From: Pseudomonas palmensis
GTDB taxonomy: Bacteria; Pseudomonadota; Gammaproteobacteria; Pseudomonadales; Pseudomonadaceae
Reading direction: 5' to 3'
NCBI RefSeq assembly: GCF_017848315.1
Contig: NZ_JAFKEC010000059.1
Location: forward strand, 1-36,191
Length of the DNA: 36,191 nt
Positions 16,440 to 24,912 of the stretch are shown here, piece by piece. How positions within the stretch are numbered: position 1 is the first letter of the stretch; each line of letters opens with the position of its first letter. Both the position numbers and the translations under genes were made by a program. Under the pieces are notes generated by a model, which saw nothing but the letters and a program-made list of their open reading frames with translations, did not search any database and was not told the origin of the DNA.

Positions 16440-17159
16440 TCACACCAGCCGCAGGCTGGCAGCGGCCTGCGCGCCCGTGTCGCCAAGGCGCTGCTGCACG
16501 AATGCCCTCGCCTGGCGGGTGAGTTGATCCAGATGACGGTCGCGCTGCTTTTCGGCGTCCACCATGGCCCGCTTGCCGTGCTGCTTGAGCAGGTAGGCGT
16601 GAATCTGCTGGACCTCAAGGGTGCGGTAGATCGGCGCCACGTCGAGCACCGCCAGCAGCCCCTCGGTGGCATGATCGCGGGTGTTCATCAATACCTGCGG
16701 CCCGCGTGCCCCCAGCACCTGAAAGCCCATCGCCTCGAAATACGCAACCTTGCCCACGGCGCAGGCCAGCTCCACGTGCGGGTAGCGCTCGCGCACCTGC
16801 CCCAGCAGGGCCCGGGCGATGCCCTGGCGCCGATGCCCGGCCAGTACCGCCATGTACGCCACCGCACAGGCCTGGGGGTCGTCCTGCACCGGCAGGTACA
16901 GCACGAACCCCAGCAGCCGCGAGGGGTCCTGCTCGTCGGTGGCCACCAGCAGCTCCACCGGGATGCCGCGCGCGCCACTCAGGGCCTCCAGGTACAGGTG
17001 CACCTCATAGCCGATGCCGTACTGGTAGAGGCTGTACAGCGGGTTGCTCGGCGGCAGGGCCACACTGCTGATGTCGGTCAGGTAGTCGACCACCATCTGC
17101 AGGATCTGGCCCTTGATCGGTTCGTCGGGGGGTGTTTGCAGCAGGGTGATGACAGGCAT
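16440..17159 (-). CDS. GNAT-family N-acetyltransferase
   Basis: A 239-residue protein with one GNAT domain at about residues 50-160. VELLVATDEQDPSRLLGFVL is followed by the acetyl-CoA site VAYMAVLAGHRRQGIARALL (RRQGIA is the QRxGxA-type loop) and then VAYFEAMGFQVLGARGPQVL. A helical C-terminal extension of about 70 residues (IYRTLEVQQIHAYLLKQHGK, then KQRDRHLDQLTRQARAFVQQ) is longer than usual and of unknown role. The GGAG before the ATG is rather distant (about 11 bases). Its acceptor substrate is unknown. The 73 bases between it and the LysR gene show nothing clear. Confidence 0.87.
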   Translation of the reverse strand: MPVITLLQTPPDEPIKGQILQMVVDYLTDISSVALPPSNPLYSLYQYGIGYEVHLYLEALSGARGIPVELLVATDEQDPSRLLGFVLYLPVQDDPQACAVAYMAVLAGHRRQGIARALLGQVRERYPHVELACAVGKVAYFEAMGFQVLGARGPQVLMNTRDHATEGLLAVLDVAPIYRTLEVQQIHAYLLKQHGKRAMVDAEKQRDRHLDQLTRQARAFVQQRLGDTGAQAAASLRLV

Positions 17160-17232
17160 GCGGCGTCTGGCTCCGGAAACAGGGTGACCTTGCGGTCCTG
17201 GCGGGGATTCTACAGGTCTGCGCCGCCCCGCC

Positions 17233-18117
17233 CTACCCCGCGCTCAAGCCCCACAGCACCTGCAGCACATGGCCGGTGGCACGCTCCACCTCGCCGCTGC
17301 GGTGCGCGATGCCCAGCTGGCGCCACAGCAGCGGCTGCAACGGGCGCATCACGATGCGCGCATCGGCCAGCGGCGTGGAGCCCTCGTTGGGCAGCAGGGT
17401 GGCGCCGTAGCCGGCAGCCACCAGGCTCTTGATCGCATCGTTGTAGTTGAGCTGGATGCGCGGCGCCGGCTGCTGGCCGGCCGCGTTGAACCACTCCGAG
17501 GTCAGGCGTGACAGCCCGGTGCTGCTGTCGTTGAGAATCAGCGGCTGGGTCGCCAGCCACTCGGGCGTGACCTGCGCCGGGCAGTCCCAGCGTGCCGGCA
17601 GGTACGCCATGACCGGGTCGCGCCGCCAGGGCTCGATGCTCAGCCCCTTCACCGGGCTTTGCGGCAGGGCCACCAGGCCGATGTCCAGCGAGCCCTCGGC
17701 GAGCTTGTTGAGCGTTTCGCGCGAGGTCAGCACCGCCACCTGCACATCGATGCCGGGGTGTGCATGGCCCAGGGTTTCCAGCGCCTGGGGCATCAGTTGC
17801 GCAATCGCCCCGGTGGACGCCCCCAATCGCACGCGCCCGGCCAGGCCCAGCACCTGGCGCTGCACATCGTCCAGTGCCTGCTGCGCGTCGGCCAGCAGGC
17901 GGCGGGCGCGCTCCACCAGGGTTTCGCCGATGGCGGTGGGCTGCACGTTGCCACGGGTGCGCGAAAGCAGGGTGCCGCCCACCCGTGCTTCAAGCTCGGC
18001 GACATGCAGGCTGACCGTGGGCGGCGCCAGGTTGAGCACCCGGGCGGCTTCGGCGAACGACCCCAGGTCGGCAATCGCCACCAGGGTACGCAAACGGTCC
18101 AGGCTTATTTCACGCAT
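17233..18117 (-). CDS. LysR-family transcriptional regulator
   Basis: A 294-residue LysR regulator. The winged helix lies at residues 1-60 (LDRLRTLVAIADLGSFAEAA, then LAPPTVSLHVAELEARVGGT). The effector domain has VRLGASTGAIAQLMPQALET, GSLDIGLVALPQ and VAAGYGATLLPNEGS. An AGAGG ribosome site precedes the ATG at 18117. The frame is open to 18165, but that extension lacks homology. It is divergent from argC across a 111-base region holding a perfect palindrome, so autoregulation and control of argC are expected. The effector is unknown. Confidence 0.93.
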   Translation of the reverse strand: MREISLDRLRTLVAIADLGSFAEAARVLNLAPPTVSLHVAELEARVGGTLLSRTRGNVQPTAIGETLVERARRLLADAQQALDDVQRQVLGLAGRVRLGASTGAIAQLMPQALETLGHAHPGIDVQVAVLTSRETLNKLAEGSLDIGLVALPQSPVKGLSIEPWRRDPVMAYLPARWDCPAQVTPEWLATQPLILNDSSTGLSRLTSEWFNAAGQQPAPRIQLNYNDAIKSLVAAGYGATLLPNEGSTPLADARIVMRPLQPLLWRQLGIAHRSGEVERATGHVLQVLWGLSAG

Positions 18118-18129
18118 GGTTGCTGCCTC

Positions 18130-18144
18130 TTCAGTAAAACTGAA
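18130..18144. promoter_or_regulatory. Candidate LysR operator, palindrome TTCAGT-N3-ACTGAA
   Basis: A perfect inverted repeat with six-base arms and a three-base centre (TTCAGTAAAACTGAA) lies 12 bases upstream of the LysR start codon. It stands in the divergent LysR/argC region, the usual place for LysR recognition sites. Confidence 0.4.
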
Positions 18145-18172
18145 CCTGACCTTTGTCAAATTCAACTTTTCC

Positions 18173-18196
18173 TATCTTAACCGCGCATCGAAGATA
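18173..18196. promoter_or_regulatory. Second inverted repeat in LysR/argC divergent region
   Basis: TATCTT (18173-18178) and AAGATA (18191-18196) are exact inverted arms 12 bases apart and 33 bases before the argC start. It may be the activation-type LysR site or may overlap the argC promoter; no convincing sigma-70 boxes were fixed here. Confidence 0.25.
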
Positions 18197-18228
18197 AGCC
18201 CTGACCTTTTTCACGTGCGAGCACACTC

Positions 18229-19152
18229 ATGGCCACACCCGTTGTATTCATCGATGGCGACCAGGGCACCACCGGGTTGCAGATCCACCAGCGCCTGCAG
18301 GGCCGAACCGACCTGCAGTTGCTGACCCTGCCCGCCGAACACAGAAAGAGCCCGCAGCACCGCGCCGAGGCGATCAACGCCTGCGACATCGCCATGCTGT
18401 GCCTTCCCGACGATGCCGCGCGCGAGGCGGTAGCCAGCATCCGCAACCCGGCGGTGCGGGTGATCGACGCCAGTTCCGCGCACCGTACCCACCCGGAGTG
18501 GGTCTATGGTTTCGCCCAGATGAGCCCGCAGCAGGCCGAGCGCATTGCATCAGCCAAGCGGGTGAGCAACCCCGGGTGCTACCCGACCGGGGCCATCGGC
18601 CTGCTCAAGCCGTTGATCGATGCCGGCCTGTTGCCGCAGGACTACCCTGCCAGCCTGCATGCCGTGTCGGGCTACTCGGGCACCGGGCGTGCCGGTGTCG
18701 AGCTGTACGAGGGGCCGGATGCGGCCGGGGCGCCGGCATACCAGGCGTATGGGCTGGGGCTTGCGCACAAGCACGTGCCGGAGATCCAGCAGTACAGCGG
18801 GCTGGGCCAGCGGCCGATGTTCATGCCGGCCTATGGTGCGTTCCGCCAGGGCATCGTGCTGACCATCCCGGTGCAACTGCGGCTGCTGGCGCCGGGTGTT
18901 ACCGGGGAGCGCTTGCATGCGTGCCTGGCCGAGCACTATGCGCAATTGCAGCACGTCGAGGTGCTTTCGATGCAGCAGGCCAAGGCGCTGACGTACCTGG
19001 ACCCGCAGGTGATGAACGGCACCGACGACCTGCGCCTGATGGTGTTCGAGAATGGCGAGCAGGTGCTGTTGGCGGCGGTGTTCGACAACCTGGGCAAGGG
19101 CGCGGCGGGGGCGGCGGTGCAGAATCTGGACCTGATGATGGGGGGTGAGTGA
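18229..19152 (+). CDS. argC: N-acetyl-gamma-glutamyl-phosphate reductase, type 2
   Basis: A 307-residue NADPH-dependent reductase that converts N-acetylglutamyl phosphate to its semialdehyde in arginine synthesis. It is the short AGPR type 2 form. The N-terminal FIDGDQGTTGLQIHQRL is the nucleotide-binding loop. The catalytic Cys is in SNPGCYPTGAIGLL. Conserved GYSGTGRAGVELY and LAHKHVPEI follow, and the C-terminus has VFDNLGKGAAGAAVQNLDLM. It stands alone, away from other arg genes, and has its own divergent LysR regulator. A second, longer ArgC is common in pseudomonads, so this may be a paralogue with a specialised role (inference). Confidence 0.93.
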   Translation: MATPVVFIDGDQGTTGLQIHQRLQGRTDLQLLTLPAEHRKSPQHRAEAINACDIAMLCLPDDAAREAVASIRNPAVRVIDASSAHRTHPEWVYGFAQMSPQQAERIASAKRVSNPGCYPTGAIGLLKPLIDAGLLPQDYPASLHAVSGYSGTGRAGVELYEGPDAAGAPAYQAYGLGLAHKHVPEIQQYSGLGQRPMFMPAYGAFRQGIVLTIPVQLRLLAPGVTGERLHACLAEHYAQLQHVEVLSMQQAKALTYLDPQVMNGTDDLRLMVFENGEQVLLAAVFDNLGKGAAGAAVQNLDLMMGGE

Positions 19153-19219
19153 AGGGCACTTCCCTGGCGATTGGCGCGGTGGCCTCGCAGCAAAAGCCTG
19201 CATTGTGCATGTAGGCCCT

Positions 19220-20030
19220 GCGACCGCTTCGCGCTCGTTCGCCGGCAACGCCGGCTCCTACGCCCTGCGGGCAGATGCTGCCTCTGGCCGCCAGGTCGTG
19301 GGAGCGGGCCTTGCCCGCGATCTGGTGCGCAGCGCCAGTAAAACCTGCACACGCGGTTCGCCTGACACACCGCGCACTCAGGCGTTGCGACCGCTTCGCG
19401 CTCGCTCGCCGGCAACGCCGGCTCCTACGCCCTGCGGGCAGACTCCGCCTCTGGCCGCCAGGCCGTGGGAGCGGGCCTTGCCCCGCGATCTGGTGCGCAG
19501 CGCCAGTAAAACCTGCACATGCGGTTTGCCTGATGCACCGCGCACTCAGGCGTTGCGACCGCTTCGCGCTCGTTCGCCGGCAACGCCGGCTCTTACACCC
19601 TTCGGGCAGACTCCGCTTCTGGCCGCCAGGCCGTGGGAGCGGGCCTTGACCCGCGATCTGGTGCGCAGCGCCAGTAAAACCTGCACATGCGGTCTGCCTG
19701 ATACACCGCGCACTCAGGCCTTGCGACCGCTTCGCGCTCGTTCGCCGGCAACGCCGGCTCCTACGCCCTGCGGGCAGACTCCGCCTCTGGCCGCCAGGCC
19801 GTGGGAGCGGGCCTTGCCCCGCGATCTGGTGCGCAGCGCCAGTAAAACCTGCACATGCGGTTTGCCTGATGCACCGCGCACTCAGGCGTTGCGACCGCTT
19901 CGCGCTCGTTCGCCGGCAACGCCGGCTCCTACGCCCTTCGGGCAGACTCCGCTTCTGGCCGCCAGGCCGTGGGAGCGGGCTTGACCCGCGATCTGGCGCG
20001 CAGCGCCAGCAAAACCTGCCCACGCGGTTT
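19220..20030. repeat. Tandem array of five ~168-bp units containing two REP families
   Basis: Units begin at 19220, 19387, 19555, 19723 and 19891 (periods 167, 168, 168, 168); the last is cut short near 20030. Each has GCCGGCAACGCCGGCTC (the REP type also at 29422-29487) and, about 60 bases on, GTGGGAGCGGGC with CCCGCGATCTG (the type at 8532 and 15342), always in the same orientation. Units 2 and 4 differ at one base that I can find; units 3 and 5 share their own variants (CCCTTCGGGCAG, CCGCTTCTGG). The array therefore looks like a duplicated two-unit block. Because 168 is a multiple of three, long repetitive open frames run through it on both strands. They are not genes. Bases 19153-19219 and 20031-20119 hold nothing recognisable. 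Confidence 0.92.
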
Positions 20031-20119
20031 TTCTGCCCACTCCGTTGCCAACCTCGCCCCACCAAGGCACTCTGCCATCGCTCGGCTGTTGCGCACCCTC
20101 GGCAATAAGGACCATTGCA

Positions 20120-21895
20120 ATGACCTCACCCGATTTTCGGCCCAAGCCCGTCCACCAGCTGATCAGGGAGGACAGGCAAAGCCCGGTCAATCGCTTCTGG
20201 ATCCCCGCCTACCAGCGCGGCTACCGCTGGAAACCCGAGCAGGTACAACAACTGCTGGAAGACATCCTCGAGTTCGCCTACCGCAAGAACCCGCAGAACG
20301 ACGACTTCTACTGCCTGCAGCCGCTGGTGCTAAAGGCCCGCGACAATGGCCAGTATGAAGTGGTCGACGGCCAGCAGCGCCTCACCACGCTGCTGCTGAT
20401 TCTGCGTTTCTTCAACCAGCGGCTCACCGAAAAACACCGCGCACCGGTGTTCGAACTCAGCTACGAAACCCGCCCGCACCTGCCGGATTTTCTGCTCGAG
20501 CCCTCGGCCGAACAGGCCCGCGGCAATGTCGATTTCTTCCACCTGTACCAGGCCATGCACAGCATCGAGCACTGGTTCGATCAGCACGACAACGAAGTCG
20601 ACGACTTCAAGTCCACCCTGCTCAACCGCACCAAGGTCATCTGGTACGAGCTGGCCGCCAGCGAGAACCCGGTGGACGCCTTCACGCGCCTGAACATCGG
20701 CAAGATCCCCCTGACCGACGACGAGCTGATCCGTGCGCTGTTTCTCAAGCGCAACGCCGACGACGCCTCGGGCGAAACGCCCCAGCAACTGCGCATCGCC
20801 CACGAATGGGATCAACTCGAAAAGGCCCTGCAGAACGACGCGCTCTGGTACTTCCTGAACGAGCAGCCAAGCACCGGGCAGAACCGCATCGGCTTCCTGT
20901 TCCAGCTGGTAGCCCGGCTGGAAGGCGCAAGCGCGCCAGCCCGACAGCGCTACTCCGTGTTCCATCACTACAGTCGCCGGCTGGCTGCCCCCGACGCCTC
21001 GGCGCAACCGCTATGGCAGCAGGTCAAGAACACCTGCATGCTGCTGGAGGAATGGTTCGAGGACCGCCGGCTCTACCACATCATCGGTTTTCTGGTGCAG
21101 CAGGGTGTCGCCGTGGCCGAGCTGTTCGCCCTGTCGCAAGGCCTGCCCAAGAGCCAGTTCGAACAGCGCCTGCGCCAGCGCGTGTTCATGCAACTGACCG
21201 GCTCGCCCCTGCCCCAGCCGGCTACCCGCGACGCCATTACCGATGCGCTCTCGCCATTCCTCGCCGGCCTGGACTACTCACAGCGGGACAGATCGGCCAT
21301 TCGCGCGACCCTGCTGTTGTTCAACCTCGCCAGCCTGCTGCAGAACCCGCAATCGAACGTGCGCTTCCAGTTCGACAGCTTCAAGAAGGAGCGCTGGGAC
21401 ATCGAACATGTGCGCTCGGTCACCGCCCACCGCTTCAACGGCGCCGAGGAAAAACAGCAATGGCTGCAGCGCTGCCTGCCGCACCTGCCGGACAAGACCG
21501 AAACCCGGCCTCTGCGCGAGGCCCTGGAGGCATTCATTGGCGACCCCAAGGGTGCAGACGATGAGGCTTTCAACGCGCTCCACCAGGCAGTGCTGGAGGC
21601 GTTCGGCGAAAACCAGGAGGTCGACGACAGCATCGGCAACCTCACGCTGCTCGACCAGAAGACCAACCGCAGCTACAAGAACGCGATCTTCGCGGTCAAG
21701 CGCGAGCGCCTGCTGGCCCTGGACCAGGGCGGCGTGTTCGTGCCGCTGTGCACGCGCAACCTGTTCCTCAAATGCTACAGCCCTGACGTCAAGCACCTGC
21801 TGTTCTGGAGCGAACAGGACCGCAAGGGCTACGCGCTTGCGCTCTTGCACACCCTGATAGCCTTCTTCGCCGACCCGCAGGAGCAGCACGCATGA
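20120..21895 (+). CDS. GmrSD-like protein: DUF262 plus DUF1524 (HNH-type) nuclease
   Basis: A 591-residue protein with the architecture of GmrSD-type (type IV) restriction enzymes. The N-terminal DUF262 domain (ParB/Srx-like fold, NTP use) shows PAYQRGYRW at 29-37, VDGQQRLTTLLLILRFF around D83, and AFTRLNIGKIPLTDDELIRA. The C-terminal DUF1524 domain keeps its HNH-like residues: WDIEHV (H430), IGNLTLL (N507) and TNRSYKNAIFAVKRERLL (N516, N521). In GmrSD, DUF262 hydrolyses NTP and DUF1524 cuts modified DNA. The ATG at 20120 has an AAGGA site about 9 bases upstream; an ATG at 20045 lacks one. The stop overlaps the next DUF262 gene by four bases. The target modification is unknown. Confidence 0.88.
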   Translation: MTSPDFRPKPVHQLIREDRQSPVNRFWIPAYQRGYRWKPEQVQQLLEDILEFAYRKNPQNDDFYCLQPLVLKARDNGQYEVVDGQQRLTTLLLILRFFNQRLTEKHRAPVFELSYETRPHLPDFLLEPSAEQARGNVDFFHLYQAMHSIEHWFDQHDNEVDDFKSTLLNRTKVIWYELAASENPVDAFTRLNIGKIPLTDDELIRALFLKRNADDASGETPQQLRIAHEWDQLEKALQNDALWYFLNEQPSTGQNRIGFLFQLVARLEGASAPARQRYSVFHHYSRRLAAPDASAQPLWQQVKNTCMLLEEWFEDRRLYHIIGFLVQQGVAVAELFALSQGLPKSQFEQRLRQRVFMQLTGSPLPQPATRDAITDALSPFLAGLDYSQRDRSAIRATLLLFNLASLLQNPQSNVRFQFDSFKKERWDIEHVRSVTAHRFNGAEEKQQWLQRCLPHLPDKTETRPLREALEAFIGDPKGADDEAFNALHQAVLEAFGENQEVDDSIGNLTLLDQKTNRSYKNAIFAVKRERLLALDQGGVFVPLCTRNLFLKCYSPDVKHLLFWSEQDRKGYALALLHTLIAFFADPQEQHA

Positions 21896-24255
21896 GCGCC
21901 AACAGCCAGATCATCTTCGGCCAGCTGTTCGAGCGCTACGCCGGCACCCGCATCCCGCTGATCCAGCGCGACTACGCCCAGGGCAGGGCCGATACCGAAG
22001 AGGTGCGCAGCGAGTTCCTCGGTGCCCTGGCCCGCGCCCTGGCACTGCCGCCCGACGACCCGAGCCTGCCGCTGAACCTGGACTTCGTCTACGGCACGCT
22101 GAACCCCCAGCGCCAGTTCGTCCCGCTCGACGGCCAGCAGCGCCTGACCACGCTGTTTCTGCTGCACTGGTACCTGGCGCAACGCGACGGTGAGCTGGCA
22201 GCCTTCGCCCAGCTGTTCTGCAACGCCAACGGCAGCGCCCGATTCGCCTACAGCGTCAGGCCCAGCAGCAGCGAGTTCTTCGACGCCCTCAGCCAGCATG
22301 CGCCCTCGCCCGCGCTGGGTGCCGACGACTCGCTGATCGAGCACCTCACCGACCAGCCCTGGTACTTTCGCCACTGGCGCCTGGACCCCACCATCCAGTC
22401 ATGCCTGACCATGCTGCAGGCCATGCACGAGCGCTTTCACAACGCCGCCACCGCCCGTTTTGCCCGCCTGATCGATGTACAGCGGCCGGTGATCAGCTTC
22501 CAGATCCTCGACCTGGACGACTTCGGCCTGGCCGACGACCTGTACATCAAGATGAACGCCCGCGGCATGCCGCTGACCGCCTTCGAGACGTTCAAGGCGC
22601 GCTATGAACGGCACCTGCACACCCAGTTCGACGGTCACACCCGGCAGATGCACGGCAAGCCGGTCAGCACCGCGACCTTCTTCGCCTGGCGCATGGACAC
22701 GCGCTGGGCGGATTTTTTCTGGAACTTCAGCAACGCCCGCAATGACGCCACGGCCCCCGCGACCATGCGCCTGTTCGACCAGGCGGTGATGAACCTGTTG
22801 CAGATGGTCGCCGCGGCCACCCGCGCCGTCGATGCGCCGAGCTACGAAGCCGACCTGCTCAAGCTGCGCAACCGCCAGCAGCGCCTGAGCTACCAGGTGT
22901 ACGAGGACAACGGCTGGCTCGATGATGCGTTTTCCGAAACCCTGATGCTGCTGCTCGAAGCCTGGAGCGAGGGGCCCGACAGTTTCGCCACCCAGTTGCC
23001 CACGGCGCACTACTTCGACGAGGTCGCCTTCTTCAACCACGCCATCAGCGACCAGCCACTGAACTACACCCGCCTGGTGCAGTTCTGCGGCTATGCGATG
23101 TTCCTGCGCCGCCATGGCAGCAGCCAACCGCAGGCATTTGGCGAGTGGATGCGGCTGGTGGTCAACCTGTCGGTCAATGCCAGCTACGACGGGCCGGACG
23201 ATGTAAAGCGCAGCGTCAGCGGGCTCGGCGAAATGCTGGAGCAGGCGCTGGACATCCTCGCGCACTTTGCCAGCGTCGACAGGCCCGTCAGCGGCTTTCG
23301 CGGTACCCAGGTGCGCGAGGAAATCACCAAGGCGAAACTGATCGTCGCCGACAGCCAATGGCGGCCGCTGCTCGAACACGCCGAGCAGCACGGCTACTTT
23401 CAGGGCCAGATCGATTTTCTGCTCGACCACAGCAGCGCCGCCTGGGCGCTGCAAAGCCACGCGCATGCCACCTGGCAGGAACACTTTGCCAGCAGCCTTG
23501 CGCTGGCCGAGCAGATGTTCGACGACCACGGCCTACGCGCAATCGACGACTTCCTCTGGGAGCGCGCGCTGTTGAGCGAGGGTGATTACCTGCTCAAACG
23601 CGGCTACAACCATTCGTTCCTTGGCGACGGTCTCACGGGCCCTGGCACCTGGAAACGCCTGCTGGCCAATGAAGACGGCATGCGCGTGACGCTGTTCTGC
23701 CTCTGGAACCGACTGGACGAAACCCGCCCGCTGCCGGCCCAGTTGCAACGCATCATCGACCAGGCCCGGGTGCGGGAGCCGTGGCGCCAGGTGCTGATCC
23801 AGACCCCCTCGGCCCTCGGGTACTGCGCGTTGCGCCAACTGCGCTTCGAACGCGACCAGGTGTACCTGCTGGCCAGGGAACGCATGAGTGGCAGCCATGC
23901 CGAGCTGTTCAGCTTCGCCCTGCATCAACGGCTGCAAACCCCGCAGCGGCTGGCGCAACTGGCACCGCTGTCGGTCGAAGGCTACGTGCCGGTTTCCGGC
24001 AGTGCCGACGAACCCTACTTCTACCTGCTGCACAGGCACAGCCCGCAGGTGCACACCCATCTCTATGTCACCTCCACGTCGCATGGCTTCCTGCTGCAGA
24101 TCGATGTCGATGAACTGCTCGGGCGCGACGCCCTGGCCCATGCCCTGCAGCAGGACTTCGACTTTGTCGTCGAGGCCGGCTACCTGCAGAGCCACTGCCC
24201 CCGCGACACGGTCGAACAGCGGCTGGTCGCGCTGGCCGGCCTGTTGGCGGCCTGA
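21892..24255 (+). CDS. Large DUF262-domain protein with unassigned C-terminal half
   Basis: A 787-residue protein. Residues about 1-260 form a DUF262 domain: RIPLIQRDYAQGR at 20-32, PLDGQQRLTTLFLLHWYLA around D80, and IKMNARGMPLTAFETFKARYE around N222. The remaining 500 residues are mostly helical and show no DUF1524 His-Asn signature and no nuclease or helicase motif that I recognise. The end has a beta-rich stretch (AELFSFALHQRL, then PYFYLLHRHSPQVHTHLYVT). Its ATG overlaps the stop of the preceding gene (ATGA), so both products are made in linked amounts. I infer that the two proteins form one complex, with the first cutting and this one recognising or regulating. An anti-phage role is plausible but unproven. 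Confidence 0.82.
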   Translation: MSANSQIIFGQLFERYAGTRIPLIQRDYAQGRADTEEVRSEFLGALARALALPPDDPSLPLNLDFVYGTLNPQRQFVPLDGQQRLTTLFLLHWYLAQRDGELAAFAQLFCNANGSARFAYSVRPSSSEFFDALSQHAPSPALGADDSLIEHLTDQPWYFRHWRLDPTIQSCLTMLQAMHERFHNAATARFARLIDVQRPVISFQILDLDDFGLADDLYIKMNARGMPLTAFETFKARYERHLHTQFDGHTRQMHGKPVSTATFFAWRMDTRWADFFWNFSNARNDATAPATMRLFDQAVMNLLQMVAAATRAVDAPSYEADLLKLRNRQQRLSYQVYEDNGWLDDAFSETLMLLLEAWSEGPDSFATQLPTAHYFDEVAFFNHAISDQPLNYTRLVQFCGYAMFLRRHGSSQPQAFGEWMRLVVNLSVNASYDGPDDVKRSVSGLGEMLEQALDILAHFASVDRPVSGFRGTQVREEITKAKLIVADSQWRPLLEHAEQHGYFQGQIDFLLDHSSAAWALQSHAHATWQEHFASSLALAEQMFDDHGLRAIDDFLWERALLSEGDYLLKRGYNHSFLGDGLTGPGTWKRLLANEDGMRVTLFCLWNRLDETRPLPAQLQRIIDQARVREPWRQVLIQTPSALGYCALRQLRFERDQVYLLARERMSGSHAELFSFALHQRLQTPQRLAQLAPLSVEGYVPVSGSADEPYFYLLHRHSPQVHTHLYVTSTSHGFLLQIDVDELLGRDALAHALQQDFDFVVEAGYLQSHCPRDTVEQRLVALAGLLAA

Positions 24256-24305
24256 GGCACGCGGACTGCCCGCCGCCCTCCAAGTGGTCGGTTGATGCCC
24301 GCGCC

Positions 24306-24325
24306 CTGCCCCTATGCTTGGGCAG
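24306..24325. terminator. Short GC hairpin after the DUF262 pair
   Basis: CTGCCC (24306-24311) and GGGCAG (24320-24325) form a six-base stem with an eight-base loop, 50 bases after the stop of the second DUF262 gene. No T-run follows, so it is a weak terminator candidate. Confidence 0.25.
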
Positions 24326-24368
24326 GTCGCGAGGCATGCAGCCTTGCCATCAACGAGGACCATCAGCG

Positions 24369-24827
24369 ATGACCAGCAGTACCGCATCACTCGCCATCCG
24401 CCCCATCCAGCCCACCGACTTCGAGGCCTGGCTGCCGCTCTGGCTGGCCTATCAGGACTTCTACCAGGTCGACCTGGGCGAAGCCGTCAACGCCACCACC
24501 TTCAAGCGCTTTCTGGACCCCGACGAGCCCGTGTTCGCCGCAGTGGCCGAGTACGACGGCGAGCTGGTCGGCATGGTCACCTGGGTCATCCACCGCTCTA
24601 CCTGGTCGACCACCCACTACTGCTACCTCGAAGACCTCTACGTCGCCCCGCAGATGCGCGGCCAGGGTACCGGCGAGCACCTGATCGCCTGGGTCAAGGC
24701 CGCCGCCGACCAGCAGCAGTGCACACGCCTGTACTGGCACACCCACCAGACCAACCATCGCGCCCAGCAGCTGTACAACCGTGTAGCCGTCAACCCCGGC
24801 ACGATCCTCTACCAGATCGCGCTGTAA
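24369..24827 (+). CDS. GNAT-family N-acetyltransferase
   Basis: A 152-residue GNAT acetyltransferase. It has LAIRPIQPTDFEAWLPLWLA at the N-terminus and VFAAVAEYDGELVGMVTWVI as the central strands. The acetyl-CoA site is CYLEDLYVAPQMRGQGTGEHL (RGQGTG). The end is TRLYWHTHQTNHRAQQLYNR, typical of the subgroup that ends in a Leu-Tyr-Asn motif. A GAGGA ribosome site before 24369 decides against the upstream frame opening at 24318. It lies 113 bases after the DUF262 pair and just before a MocR regulator. The acceptor substrate is unknown. Confidence 0.87.
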   Translation: MTSSTASLAIRPIQPTDFEAWLPLWLAYQDFYQVDLGEAVNATTFKRFLDPDEPVFAAVAEYDGELVGMVTWVIHRSTWSTTHYCYLEDLYVAPQMRGQGTGEHLIAWVKAAADQQQCTRLYWHTHQTNHRAQQLYNRVAVNPGTILYQIAL

Positions 24828-24840
24828 CCTTCCCCCGTTC

Positions 24841-24894
24841 AAGGGCAGGCATGGACAGCCGGGCCCTGGCAGGTCAGCATGCCGGCCTGCCCTT
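24841..24894. promoter_or_regulatory. Inverted repeat upstream of MocR gene
   Basis: AAGGGCAGGC (24841-24850) and GCCTGCCCTT (24885-24894) are exact ten-base inverted arms with a 34-base spacer. They end 18 bases before the MocR start codon. It could be a terminator stem for the GNAT gene or an autoregulatory site for the MocR protein; sequence alone does not decide. Confidence 0.35.
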
Positions 24895-24912
24895 CTTCAC
24901 TGCACAGACGTC

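Noticed and set aside
19220..20030. CRISPR array
   Set aside because: Units are about 168 bp and nearly identical throughout. There are no short repeats alternating with unique spacers and no cas genes.
19145..20065. Long repetitive open frames on both strands (279 residues plus, 388 residues minus)
   Set aside because: They arise because the 168-bp repeat unit is a multiple of three and GC-rich. The peptides are low-complexity REP translations, and the minus frame runs into argC.
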